Source: an uncultured Clostridia bacterium
GTDB lineage: Bacteria > Bacillota > Clostridia > Christensenellales > UBA3700
Assembly: GCA_947246685.1 (NCBI GenBank)
Contig: CAMXSN010000002.1
Span: 271,485-335,484 of the forward strand
Length of the DNA stretch: 64,000 nt
Reading direction: 5' to 3'
Position numbers and translations under genes: made by a program. Each line of letters begins with the position of its first letter. Positions within the stretch are counted from its first letter, which is position 1. Under the pieces are notes generated by a model, which searched no databases, had not been told where the DNA came from, and saw nothing but the letters and a program-made list of their open reading frames with translations. Below are positions 8,150 through 17,347 of the stretch, one piece after another.

Positions 8150-8494
8150 ATGAACATAGTTGATATCGTAGAAAAAGAAGGTATGCGTACCGACCTTCCC
8201 AAACTTTCGATCGGCGATACCGTAAGAGTTAACGTTAAGATCAAGGAAGGAGAAAAGGAGAGAATTCAGGCTTTCGAGGGCGTAATAATCGCATTCAAAA
8301 ACGGCAGCATAAGAGAGACATTCACTGTAAGAAGAGTATCTTTCGGTATAGGTGTGGAGAGGACGTTCCCCCTTCATTCGCCCAAGATTGACAGCATTAA
8401 GATCGTTCGTCACGGTCGCGTAAGAAGAGCTAAGCTCTATTATCTGAGAAATAAATTCGGCAAAGCCGCAAGACTCAGAGAAATCGTTAGATAA
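8150..8494 (+). CDS. rplS: 50S ribosomal protein L19
   Basis: Ribosomal protein L19, 114 residues, with the family stretches [43 protein letters not shown] and a basic RRAKLYYLR end. The start at 8150 follows a GGAGGTAA ribosome site; the frame stays open upstream but that part is A/T-rich leader. It is not in its usual place between trmD and rbgA but downstream of yraN, flanked by its own promoter and terminator. Confidence 0.98.
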   Translation: MNIVDIVEKEGMRTDLPKLSIGDTVRVNVKIKEGEKERIQAFEGVIIAFKNGSIRETFTVRRVSFGIGVERTFPLHSPKIDSIKIVRHGRVRRAKLYYLRNKFGKAARLREIVR

Positions 8495-8500
8495 AATTCA

Positions 8501-8527
8501 GCGTATCCGACAGGATACGCTTTTTTT
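8501..8527 (+). terminator. Intrinsic terminator after rplS
   Basis: GCGTATCC, a GACA tetraloop and GGATACGC form a perfect 8-bp stem followed by seven T residues. Confidence 0.9.
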
Positions 8528-8688
8528 ATGATAAGGCGTACGTTTGCGCCAATATCTTAATTGTATTTATACGTTGCGCGGCAGCATTATTTTATGTTTA
8601 ATGAGTTGAGTTGAGACGGATGAATGCCGTCGCGGCTATATTTATATAAATATTTATAAAGATTTTAATTAAATTTTTTATTAAGTAC

Positions 8689-8717
8689 TTGTCAAAACGT
8701 CAATAATCATTTATTAT
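8689..8717 (+). promoter_or_regulatory. Promoter upstream of the GT-C lipoprotein gene
   Basis: TTGTCA (8689-8694), a 17-base spacer and TATTAT (8712-8717), ending 33 bases before the ATG at 8751. Confidence 0.55.
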
Positions 8718-8750
8718 GAATATAAAAGAATATCTTTTGAGGGGATAACG

Positions 8751-10817
8751 ATGAAAAAAAAGTTGATTGTAGTTTTGTTGATTGCGCTTGTCGCGTTGAT
8801 CGCGTTGGCAGGATGCAACCCTAACAAAGCCGATTACGATACCGAGATTATCAAAAACGGCGACTTTGAAAGTTTCAATGCTCAGCAGTCGGAAGAAAAC
8901 AAGTCGCAGGCGGATAATTGGTTTATCAAAAAAGGCACGACGGAGAACTGGGGCAGAAACGAAAGTAACTCCAGCGAATACGATGCCAAACTCGGCAGAC
9001 GTTATTTGTATCTGCACAATACGTCGTCGGGATACAACTATATTTACCAAAAAGTACGTTTGGAAAAGAATGCGACTTACAAACTTACCGTTTATATCAA
9101 CGCGGAGACGCTGTCGGGTAGCGCGGGAGTATTTTTCGAAGGCGCGGTCGATACTGTCGGAGTAGTGATCGACGAGAAGACCGAGGGATGGCAGGAAATA
9201 AGCGAATATTTCACGTCCACGGTCAGCGGAGAAGTGACTCTTGTCGCGGCCGTAGGTCGAGAAACCTCAAACGCTACCGGCAAAGTTTTGTTTGACAACA
9301 TTTCCCTTCAAAAAATCGACGGCGTAGGCGACGACGTTACTCTTTCCGTCTTGAAGATGAAAGAGGGATATACGATGTCCGACGGCGGATCGATAACGTT
9401 CGTTATTTTGTTTACGCTTATCTCGGCGGGAATTTGCGCCGGTATGTTCTTCCTTATCAAAGGTATTCTCAAAAACAAAGAGGGAATTCATTCCAACGAC
9501 GGTACGAAAAAAGGAGATAAATTCCTCAACGCAATGACGGGACGCACCGCGTCGTTTATATACGTTTTGCTTGGGGCGTTTATTTTGAGATTTATCATAG
9601 TTTTGGCAACAGCTGAGGGCAACGATATCATAATGAATTGGATTTCGCTGTCTAAGGACGTAGCGTCCAAAGGCATAATTTCTTACTATACGGGAGCGAC
9701 CAACGAACCTCAAGGGATTGTGTGGATTTACGGACTGTTGGGATTTATCGGCAAGTGGCTCAATCTTGAAAACGTCGGATATTCGATACTCGTAAGAATG
9801 CCTATGGTGGTCGCCGATCTATCCGTGTGCTATATGATTTACGGCTGCGCCGCTAAATATCAGAATGAAAGAACTGCTATCGTATACGGATTTATTTATG
9901 CGATTCTTCCGGTGTTCTTTGTGCTTGGAAGTCTTTACGGAAGCACGCAGAGCATTGCCATAGCGTTCCTCGTTGCGATGTCGGTGTCAATGCTGGGCAA
10001 AAAATACGTATCCACGGGAATATATTATACGTTGGCGTTGATGTTCAGCAATTATGCTTTGATACTGTTGCCTGTAATATTGCTTTATCAAATCTACGGA
10101 CTTGTGACAGACAAGTCATCCATAGCTAAGACGGTAGTTACAATGGCGCTGTGTCTTGTAGTATTCTATCTAATGTCTTTGCCGCTGTGTTGGAGCGAAG
10201 TTGCAAAGGGCAACGTGCTTATGGTATTCAGAAAGATGTACGCCTTCTTCGACGTCAATTATCCCACGCTTTCCGACAATACGTTCAATTTGTACGGAAT
10301 ATTTGCGGCAGGCGGCAAATTGAGATCGTCCAACATAATACTCAATATAGGCAACTGGCTGTTTGTCGCGGGTATGAGCGCATACGCTATATATCACTAT
10401 ATCAGGACTGCCAACAGATTGGATTTGATATTGCTGTCGGGCATAATGCTCGTCGCATATTCGGCGCTAGGCGCGCAGGGCGCTTTGGACATTATGCCGA
10501 TAGGATTAGCGCTGTTGCTGCTCTATATCATAATCACGCCGGATATTCGACTCTATATAGGAACGTCCGCGTTGTCGGCTTTGTCGTTCCTCAATATTGC
10601 GCAGTTGCTTTCGCAAAGCGGATTTATCAGCGGCGTTGACAATGCAGGCACGCTCGATTTTGAAGGTAAGAACGCATTTATGATAATATTCAGCATTTTG
10701 ACGGTTGCGGCAGTATTCTATATGCTGTACGTTACTTGCGACATCACGATAAATTCTTACGTCAAACCTATTGCAAAAGATAAAGATATCCAACAAATCG
10801 ACAGCGCCGAAGCCTGA
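8751..10817 (+). CDS. Lipoprotein with lectin-like domain and GT-C type membrane region
   Basis: A 688-residue membrane protein. It starts with a lipoprotein signal (KKK, hydrophobic core, LAGC with Cys22). Residues about 30-195 look like an extracellular beta-sandwich carbohydrate-binding module (NGDFESFN, NWFIKKGTTENWG, ARTY-like middle, VLFDNISLQ). A first span lies near residue 225 and then ten or more hydrophobic helices follow. RFIIVLATAEGNDIIMNWI, with an acidic residue in the first loop, resembles GT-C glycosyltransferases such as mannosyltransferase-like proteins that use lipid-linked sugars. Donor and acceptor are unknown. A lipid-anchored lectin domain fused to a GT-C core is an uncommon layout. 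It is monocistronic or leads into comM 41 bases later. Confidence 0.7.
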   Translation: MKKKLIVVLLIALVALIALAGCNPNKADYDTEIIKNGDFESFNAQQSEENKSQADNWFIKKGTTENWGRNESNSSEYDAKLGRRYLYLHNTSSGYNYIYQKVRLEKNATYKLTVYINAETLSGSAGVFFEGAVDTVGVVIDEKTEGWQEISEYFTSTVSGEVTLVAAVGRETSNATGKVLFDNISLQKIDGVGDDVTLSVLKMKEGYTMSDGGSITFVILFTLISAGICAGMFFLIKGILKNKEGIHSNDGTKKGDKFLNAMTGRTASFIYVLLGAFILRFIIVLATAEGNDIIMNWISLSKDVASKGIISYYTGATNEPQGIVWIYGLLGFIGKWLNLENVGYSILVRMPMVVADLSVCYMIYGCAAKYQNERTAIVYGFIYAILPVFFVLGSLYGSTQSIAIAFLVAMSVSMLGKKYVSTGIYYTLALMFSNYALILLPVILLYQIYGLVTDKSSIAKTVVTMALCLVVFYLMSLPLCWSEVAKGNVLMVFRKMYAFFDVNYPTLSDNTFNLYGIFAAGGKLRSSNIILNIGNWLFVAGMSAYAIYHYIRTANRLDLILLSGIMLVAYSALGAQGALDIMPIGLALLLLYIIITPDIRLYIGTSALSALSFLNIAQLLSQSGFISGVDNAGTLDFEGKNAFMIIFSILTVAAVFYMLYVTCDITINSYVKPIAKDKDIQQIDSAEA

Positions 10818-10858
10818 ACTATCGGCGCGCACACTAAAGATAAACTGTCGGGGGAAAT

Positions 10859-12391
10859 ATGCTGGCAAAGACAAAAAGTTATGCGCTTAACGGCGTAGAC
10901 GGTTATGAGGTGGCGATTGAGGTGGATCTCAATGCCGGATTGCCCTCGTACGACACCGTCGGACTTGCGGATACTGCAATTAAAGAATCCAAAGAGCGAG
11001 TTCGATCGGCAATCAAAAACAGTCTTTACACTTATCCGATACGCAAGATAACTATCAATCTTGCGCCTGCGGATACGAAGAAAGAAGGTTCTCATTTCGA
11101 CTTGGCTATCGCATTGGGTATATTGATAGCCAACGAAGAGATCGAGAGCGCGGTTTATAAGGATTTTATCATTCTCGGCGAATTGTCTTTGGACGGTTCG
11201 TTGAACCACATAAGGGGCGTAATGCCGCTGATTATTTCCGCAATGCAGAACGGACATAAAAAGTTTATTATACCGTCTGCCAATGCAAAAGAGGCCAGCT
11301 ATATCTCGGGGATTGAAGTATACGCTTTCGGCAAACTTGCCGAGGCAGTAAAATTCCTGACGGGTGAGAGCTGTCCGGAGCCGTTGAAGACCAGCGAATT
11401 CGTCAGCGTGCGCAGTAGCAATAAATACAACGTGGATTTCAGCGAAGTCAAAGGGCAGTTCGTGGCAAAGAGAGCGTTGGAGATTGCAGTTGCAGGTGGG
11501 CATAACGTGCTGATGATAGGACCTCCCGGCGCGGGCAAAACCATGATGGCAAAATGCGTGCCCACTATTATGCCCGATATGACTTTTGAAGAGGCTATCG
11601 AGGTCACGAAGATACATTCCGTAGCGGGGATATTGGACAGCAGCGTGGGAATAGTTGTCAACAGACCGTTTAGAACGCCGCATCATACCGCCACGATACC
11701 TGCGCTTATGGGCGGCGGCGCAAATGCAAAGCCTGGAGAGATAAGCCTTGCTCACAACGGCGTGCTTTTTCTCGACGAGATGCCCGAATATCAAAGACGT
11801 ACGTTGGAGACTTTGAGACAGCCGCTTGAAGACGGAGTAGCCGTGGTATCGAGATCCAAGCATACTTTGGAATATCCCGCCAGATTTATGCTGGTGGCTA
11901 GCATGAATCCTTGCCCGTGCGGCAATTTGGGATCGACGACGCAGGAATGTAAGTGTTCTCCGTCGGAAATACACAGATACATATCCAAGCTGTCGGGACC
12001 TCTGCTCGACAGAATAGATTTGCAGATAGAGGTGGACGGCATATCTTTCGACGAGTTTAGAAGCGTGCAGCTCAACGAGAGTAGCTCCGCGGTTAAAGAA
12101 AGAGTGGAGAAAGCCAGAGGAGTGCAGAGAGAAAGATACAAAGGGTCGGCTACAAAGACCAACGACGAGATGTCCAATGCTCAGGTTCGCGAATATTGCA
12201 GACTCGACGCAGAGGGAGAAAAGTTGCTCAAAACCGCGTTTACGAGACTCAATCTTACCGCGAGAGCAGGCAACAGGGTGCTTAAAGTTGCGCGTACGAT
12301 AGCCGATCTCGACGGCAGCGTCAATATATTGCCGACGCATATCGCAGAGGCGATTCAATATAGGTCGCTCGACAGAAAATATTGGGATTGA
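10859..12391 (+). CDS. comM: YifB/ComM family Mg-chelatase-like AAA+ ATPase
   Basis: A 510-residue ComM/YifB protein. The N-terminal Lon-like fold contains VEVDLNAGLPSYDTVGL; the AAA+ module has Walker A GPPGAGKTMM and Walker B LFLDEMPE, and a cysteine pattern CPCGN...CKC typical of the family. In naturally competent bacteria ComM is a branch-migration helicase that extends recombination tracts. It is next to dprA, another transformation protein, and its stop lies just before the dprA start. A GGGGGA ribosome site precedes the ATG. Confidence 0.95.
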   Translation: MLAKTKSYALNGVDGYEVAIEVDLNAGLPSYDTVGLADTAIKESKERVRSAIKNSLYTYPIRKITINLAPADTKKEGSHFDLAIALGILIANEEIESAVYKDFIILGELSLDGSLNHIRGVMPLIISAMQNGHKKFIIPSANAKEASYISGIEVYAFGKLAEAVKFLTGESCPEPLKTSEFVSVRSSNKYNVDFSEVKGQFVAKRALEIAVAGGHNVLMIGPPGAGKTMMAKCVPTIMPDMTFEEAIEVTKIHSVAGILDSSVGIVVNRPFRTPHHTATIPALMGGGANAKPGEISLAHNGVLFLDEMPEYQRRTLETLRQPLEDGVAVVSRSKHTLEYPARFMLVASMNPCPCGNLGSTTQECKCSPSEIHRYISKLSGPLLDRIDLQIEVDGISFDEFRSVQLNESSSAVKERVEKARGVQRERYKGSATKTNDEMSNAQVREYCRLDAEGEKLLKTAFTRLNLTARAGNRVLKVARTIADLDGSVNILPTHIAEAIQYRSLDRKYWD

Positions 12392-12393
12392 AT

Positions 12394-13413
12394 ATGAACT
12401 ACGACAACAACGTAAAGGCTTTGATAATGCTGTCCCTGACAGAGGGATACGGCGCTAGGCGCAAACGCTATGACAGCGTAGATAGGGCGTGCGAACTGTA
12501 TGACGATTATTCCGTAGCGGACGCAATGATCGGGAAAATGGAGAACGCCGGCGTAAAAGTCGTGACGATTCTCGACGACGCTTATCCGCAAAAGCTTAGA
12601 GATATCTACGATCCTCCGTTTACTCTGTATTATAAGGGGGACGTAGGGCTGTTGAACGAAAGCGATTCCGTCGCGGTCGTTGGGACGCGAAAAGTCAGCG
12701 CTTACGGCAAGAATATAATGAGCAATTTTGTGCCTGTATTTGTTAAAGCCGGACTGACCGTTATCAGCGGTCTTGCGCGCGGAGTAGACAGCATAGGTCA
12801 CAGGATATGTCTTGAAAACGGCGGTAAAACCGTAGCCGTGGTGGCAAACGGGATAGACCAGTGTTATCCTCCGGAAAACAGCGAATTGCAGAATAAAATA
12901 TCCGAGCAAGGACTGCTGATAAGCGAATATCCTTTGGGAGTAAAGCCGCTGCAATATCATTTTCCCGAACGCAACAGAATTATCAGCGCGTTGTCGAGAG
13001 GAGTGTTTATTCCCGAGGCGGGAGATAGGAGCGGTTCGCTCATCACAGCCGATTGCGCGATTGAACAAGGCAGGGATCTGTTCGTTGTTCCGGGAAGTAT
13101 ATTTTCCGCGCAGAGCGTAGGTTGCAACAAAAAAATCAGAGATTTGCAGGCGACCATCACTCTGAGTCCGCAAGACGTGCTTGACGAAATGGGATTGAGT
13201 TGTTCAAAGCCGCATAAGCGCGCATTGCAGTTGGATTTTAATCAACAGAGCGTGATGAACGCGCTCGGCGGAGAAAGCGTTCATATATCTGAGTTGATGG
13301 TCAGGAGCGGAATGAATACGGCGCAGCTGTCAAGCGTGCTGACTCAACTTGAAATAATCGGATTGATAAGAAAGAGGCAGGGCAATTATTACGAAGCGGT
13401 GCCTGAGCTATAA
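12394..13413 (+). CDS. dprA: DNA processing protein DprA
   Basis: DprA/Smf (339 residues) binds incoming single-stranded DNA and loads RecA during transformation. The Rossmann-like core shows VAVVGTRKVSAYG, SGLARGVDSIGH, and FPERNRIISALSRG, and a C-terminal winged-helix-like part ends the protein (SVHISELMVRSGM). ATG at 12394 is chosen; TTG at 12382 would overlap the comM end. comM-dprA-topA order matches other Firmicutes. Confidence 0.96.
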   Translation: MNYDNNVKALIMLSLTEGYGARRKRYDSVDRACELYDDYSVADAMIGKMENAGVKVVTILDDAYPQKLRDIYDPPFTLYYKGDVGLLNESDSVAVVGTRKVSAYGKNIMSNFVPVFVKAGLTVISGLARGVDSIGHRICLENGGKTVAVVANGIDQCYPPENSELQNKISEQGLLISEYPLGVKPLQYHFPERNRIISALSRGVFIPEAGDRSGSLITADCAIEQGRDLFVVPGSIFSAQSVGCNKKIRDLQATITLSPQDVLDEMGLSCSKPHKRALQLDFNQQSVMNALGGESVHISELMVRSGMNTAQLSSVLTQLEIIGLIRKRQGNYYEAVPEL

Positions 13414-13425
13414 GAAGGAGTATAG

Positions 13426-15507
13426 ATGAAGTTAATAATAGTGGAGTCGCCTCACAAGGCAAAGACAATTTCCAAATATCTGGGCAGCGGTTACAGAGTA
13501 GTCGCATCCAAAGGACACGTCAGCGATTTGCCGCAGAAGACTTTGGGAATCGACGTCAAAAACAATTTCAAGCCTCAGTACGTCATATCTCCGGACAAGC
13601 AGTCCACGATTGATATGATCAAGAAAGATATCGCCAATTGCGATACCGTGTATCTTGCAGCCGACCCCGACCGCGAGGGAGAGGCAATTTCTTGGCATTT
13701 GGCAAACGTATGCGATATCAAAGATAAGAACGTAAGAATAGTTTTTAACGAAATATCCAAAAAAGCTGTGCAGAAAGCATTGGAAAATCCGCGAGAGATA
13801 AACATGGGACTTGTCGACGCGCAACAGGCAAGAAGAGTGCTAGACAGACTCATGGGATATGAATTGTCGCCGATAATTTCTCATCAGATCAAAAGCGGTC
13901 TGTCTGCGGGAAGAGTACAGTCAGTCGCTCTTAAAATGGTCGTCGACAGAGAACGCGAGATAAGACAGTTCAAACCGCAGGAATATTGGACGATCACGGC
14001 GCACCTTGTCAAAGACAAAAAGACGGCTTCGTTCAAATGCGAATTCGGCGATATAGACGGCAAAAAGTTCAAAGTAGAAAACAAAGAGACCGCCGACAGC
14101 GTGATCGAGGGAAGCAAGAAGGGCAAATGGCTTGTGGACAGCGTCAAGAGAGCGCAGTCGTTCTCTAAGCCCGCTCCGCCGTTTACGACTTCGACTATGC
14201 AGCAGGACGCTATATCAAAATTGGGATTCAGCGCTTCTATGGTTACACAGATTGCGCAGAGACTTTACGAAGGAGTAGAAGTGCCCGGTGAAGGTCAGAT
14301 TGCGCTCGTCACGTATATTCGTTCGGACAGCGTCCGAGTGTCCGAGGATGCGCAGAGAGAGGCTCTATCGTTTATCGGAGAGCATTACGGCAAAGAGTTT
14401 TGTCCCAAGAAGCCCAACGTATATGCGACGGGTTCCGGCGCGCAGGACGCTCATGAAGCTATTAGACCTATAACGCTGTCGCGCACACCCGAGTCGCTTA
14501 AGGACAAATTGTCAAAGAACGATTATAAGCTGTATAAATTGATTTACGACAGATTCGTTGCCAGCCAGATGTCTAATGCGGTATACGATACGCTCACCGT
14601 TCACATAGTATCGCAGAGCGATAAAAAATACGGATATACGCTTAAAGGCAAAGTATGTACTTTCAAGGGATTCACGCAGGCGTATCAGAGCGCTCCGGAT
14701 AAGGAAGAGAGCGGAAAGGAACTGCCAAATATCGAAGAAGGAGAAGAGTTTTCGCTTAAAGAAATCGGCGGCGAACAGAAGTTTACCAAGCCGCCGCAAA
14801 GATATACCGACGGTTCGTTCATTAAGGCTATGGAAGAAAACGGCATAGGCAGACCGTCTACGTTCGAAAAGACTATTACAGTGTTGTATAAGCGCACATA
14901 TATCGAGAAAGAAGGCAAGTATATGCAACCTACAGAACTCGGAGAATTGGTATGCGACCAGCTTGTCAAGAATTTTCCCGACATTATGAATACCAAGTTC
15001 ACTGCGACTATGGAGACAAATCTCGACAAGATAGAAGAAGGTAATATTCAGTGGTATGACGTCATCGCAGATTTTTACGGCGATTTCCACAATAAGATTC
15101 TCGCTGTCAAATATCAGGGTAGCAAGGTCAAACCAAAAGAGGAAGTCACGGACGTCATATGCGAAAAGTGCGGCGCGAATATGGTTGTCAGAGATTCGCG
15201 TTACGGCAAGTTCCTAGCTTGTCCTAATTTCCCCAAATGCAGAAATACCAAGCCGTACGGAGACGCGGTTGCAAAGTGTCCTCAGTGCGGCGGCGATATA
15301 TTCAAAAAAGTATCGAAAAAGGGGGCGGAATATTATTCTTGCAAGAATTATCCCGATTGCAAGTTCATATCGTGGGATATACCCGCGCCGTATTTCTGCC
15401 CCGATTGCAAGAGTACTATGAAGATAGTCAAATCCAAAGGCGGCACAAAATACGTGTGCACCAATAAAGAATGCAAGCATTCGGAGGTCGTGGCGGATCA
15501 AGAATGA
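13426..15507 (+). CDS. topA: DNA topoisomerase I
   Basis: Type IA topoisomerase (693 residues) that relaxes negative supercoils. The TOPRIM domain starts LIIVESPHKAKTI and has the acidic ADPDREGE motif; the catalytic Tyr lies in VTYIRSDS. Three C-terminal zinc-ribbon repeats follow, beginning CEKCGANM, CPQCGGDI and CPDCKSTM, the last with CTNKEC. AGAAGGAG precedes the start. Its stop overlaps trmFO (ATGA). Confidence 0.98.
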   Translation: MKLIIVESPHKAKTISKYLGSGYRVVASKGHVSDLPQKTLGIDVKNNFKPQYVISPDKQSTIDMIKKDIANCDTVYLAADPDREGEAISWHLANVCDIKDKNVRIVFNEISKKAVQKALENPREINMGLVDAQQARRVLDRLMGYELSPIISHQIKSGLSAGRVQSVALKMVVDREREIRQFKPQEYWTITAHLVKDKKTASFKCEFGDIDGKKFKVENKETADSVIEGSKKGKWLVDSVKRAQSFSKPAPPFTTSTMQQDAISKLGFSASMVTQIAQRLYEGVEVPGEGQIALVTYIRSDSVRVSEDAQREALSFIGEHYGKEFCPKKPNVYATGSGAQDAHEAIRPITLSRTPESLKDKLSKNDYKLYKLIYDRFVASQMSNAVYDTLTVHIVSQSDKKYGYTLKGKVCTFKGFTQAYQSAPDKEESGKELPNIEEGEEFSLKEIGGEQKFTKPPQRYTDGSFIKAMEENGIGRPSTFEKTITVLYKRTYIEKEGKYMQPTELGELVCDQLVKNFPDIMNTKFTATMETNLDKIEEGNIQWYDVIADFYGDFHNKILAVKYQGSKVKPKEEVTDVICEKCGANMVVRDSRYGKFLACPNFPKCRNTKPYGDAVAKCPQCGGDIFKKVSKKGAEYYSCKNYPDCKFISWDIPAPYFCPDCKSTMKIVKSKGGTKYVCTNKECKHSEVVADQE

Positions 15508-16808
15508 GAGTCAGAGTTATAGGCGGAGGACTTGCCGGATGCGAGTGCGCGTATCAGCTGTTGAAGAGAGGATACGAAGTGGATTTGTACGAGATGCGCG
15601 GCAGAGTTTCCACGCCGTGCCATTCTACGGACAAACTTGCCGAGCTGGTCTGCTCCAACTCTCTCAAAGCCAACGGCCTGGATACGGCGTCCGGTCTTCT
15701 CAAATACGAACTGGCGCGATTGGATAGTTTGCTGTTGAAATGCGCTTATTTATGCGAAGTACCCGCAGGCGGCGCGCTTGCAGTGGACAGAGTAAAGTTC
15801 AGCGACGCTGTCGAAAAAGAATTGTCTAAGTTTCCGCAATTCAATCTCATAAGAGAAGAATCGAAAGAAATCGACGCGGATATACCAACGGTAATTGCCA
15901 CCGGACCGCTTACGTCCGATGCTATGTCGGATCATATATCCAAACTTATAGGCGGAAAATATCTCAGTTTTTTCGATGCGGTAGCTCCGATAGTGGACGC
16001 GCAGAGTATCGATTACGGCAAAGCGTTTTTTGCCGGAAGATACGGCAAAGGCGGAGAAGACTATCTCAACTGCGCTATGGATAAGTGTGAGTACGGGGCG
16101 TTTTACGAAGAATTGATAAATGCCGAACGCGCGTCGCTCAAAGAATTCGAGTTCAACGTATTCGAGGGCTGCATGCCTATCGAGGTCATGGCGGCAAGGG
16201 GCGTAGATACTATGCGATACGGTCCGCTCAGACCAGTAGGTATTCGCAATCCGCACAAGAGCGAAAGACCTTACGCTGTCGTTCAGTTGAGAAAGGAAAA
16301 TGCAGAAGGAAGCGCTTACAACCTCGTAGGATTTCAGACAAATCTCAAATTCGGCGAGCAGAAAAGAGTGTTTTCCATGATTCCGGGATTGGAGAAAGCA
16401 GAATTTCTCAGATACGGAGTAATGCACAGAAATACGTTTATCAACGCGCCCGAGGTGTTGGACGCGAGTTGGGCGTTGAGAAGCAACGGACGTATATTTT
16501 TCGCAGGTCAGATGACGGGCGTCGAGGGATATACGGAGAGCATAGCAAGCGGTCTCGTCGCAGGTGTAAATCTTGCGAGAAGACTACAAAATCTGTCTGA
16601 TATCATAATGCCGTCAACGACGGTGATAGGACAGCTTCAAAGGCATATATCCACACCGGCGGACAACTATCAGCCTATGAACGCCAATTTCGGAATACTG
16701 CCCGTTTTGACCAATCCCCCGAGGGATAAAAAAGCGAGGAAGTTCAAGTATTCGACGAGGGCAATAGGCGATACGGAAGGATATCTGGCAAAGATAAAGG
16801 AGATATAA
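15504..16808 (+). CDS. trmFO: Methylenetetrahydrofolate-tRNA uracil-54 methyltransferase TrmFO
   Basis: FAD- and folate-dependent enzyme making m5U54 (ribothymidine) in tRNA, 434 residues. The N-terminal FAD-binding motif is [22 protein letters not shown] and [11 protein letters not shown] are family-specific. The ATG at 15504 overlaps the topA stop by ATGA, which fixes the start. In Bacillus a xerC-type gene (codV) separates trmFO from hslV; here hslV follows after 4 bases. Confidence 0.97.
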   Translation: MRVRVIGGGLAGCECAYQLLKRGYEVDLYEMRGRVSTPCHSTDKLAELVCSNSLKANGLDTASGLLKYELARLDSLLLKCAYLCEVPAGGALAVDRVKFSDAVEKELSKFPQFNLIREESKEIDADIPTVIATGPLTSDAMSDHISKLIGGKYLSFFDAVAPIVDAQSIDYGKAFFAGRYGKGGEDYLNCAMDKCEYGAFYEELINAERASLKEFEFNVFEGCMPIEVMAARGVDTMRYGPLRPVGIRNPHKSERPYAVVQLRKENAEGSAYNLVGFQTNLKFGEQKRVFSMIPGLEKAEFLRYGVMHRNTFINAPEVLDASWALRSNGRIFFAGQMTGVEGYTESIASGLVAGVNLARRLQNLSDIIMPSTTVIGQLQRHISTPADNYQPMNANFGILPVLTNPPRDKKARKFKYSTRAIGDTEGYLAKIKEI

Positions 16809-16812
16809 AATT

Positions 16813-17346
16813 ATGGAAATGATGGGTACAACTATCTGCGCGGTAAAAAGAGACGGCAAAATCGCTATAGCCGGAGACGGTCAGATAACTATGGGACAGA
16901 GCGTCATACTCAAAGGCACGGCAAAAAAAGTCAAGAGAATCTATGACGACAAAGTCGTTATCGGATTTGCTGGCAGCGTGTCGGACGCGATTTCGCTGAG
17001 CGAAAAATTCGAAAAAATGTTGCAGAAATACAGCGGCAATCTTATGAGAAGCGCGGTTGAACTTGCCGAACTGTGGCGCGACGACAAACTGCCGAGAAAG
17101 CTTGAAGCGATGATGCTCGTCGCTGACAAGGAGAACCTGCTTATCGTGTCGGGAAGCGGAGAAGTAATAGACCCCGACGGCGACGCTTGCGCAATAGGTT
17201 CCGGCGGCAATTATGCATTGGCGGCTGCTAGAGCTATGGTTAAAGAAACAAAACTTTCCGCGAAGGATATCGCGTATAAAGCGCTTGTGATAGCCAGCGA
17301 ACTTTGCGTGTTTACCAACAGCAACATCATAGTGGAGGAGGTGTAA
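16813..17346 (+). CDS. hslV: ATP-dependent protease HslV, peptidase subunit
   Basis: HslV (ClpQ), 177 residues, the proteasome-like threonine peptidase of the HslUV complex. The catalytic Thr is expected to be Thr6 in [11 protein letters not shown], so the four residues plus Gly before it must be removed; such short N-terminal extensions occur in several bacterial HslV proteins. GDGQITMG and [13 protein letters not shown] are conserved segments. One base separates it from hslU. Confidence 0.96.
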   Translation: MEMMGTTICAVKRDGKIAIAGDGQITMGQSVILKGTAKKVKRIYDDKVVIGFAGSVSDAISLSEKFEKMLQKYSGNLMRSAVELAELWRDDKLPRKLEAMMLVADKENLLIVSGSGEVIDPDGDACAIGSGGNYALAAARAMVKETKLSAKDIAYKALVIASELCVFTNSNIIVEEV

Positions 17347-17347
17347 T

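Noticed and set aside
10757..12358. 533-codon minus-strand frame opposite comM
   Set aside because: Long but lies wholly over ComM motifs; its translation is Arg/His/Cys-rich without any domain.
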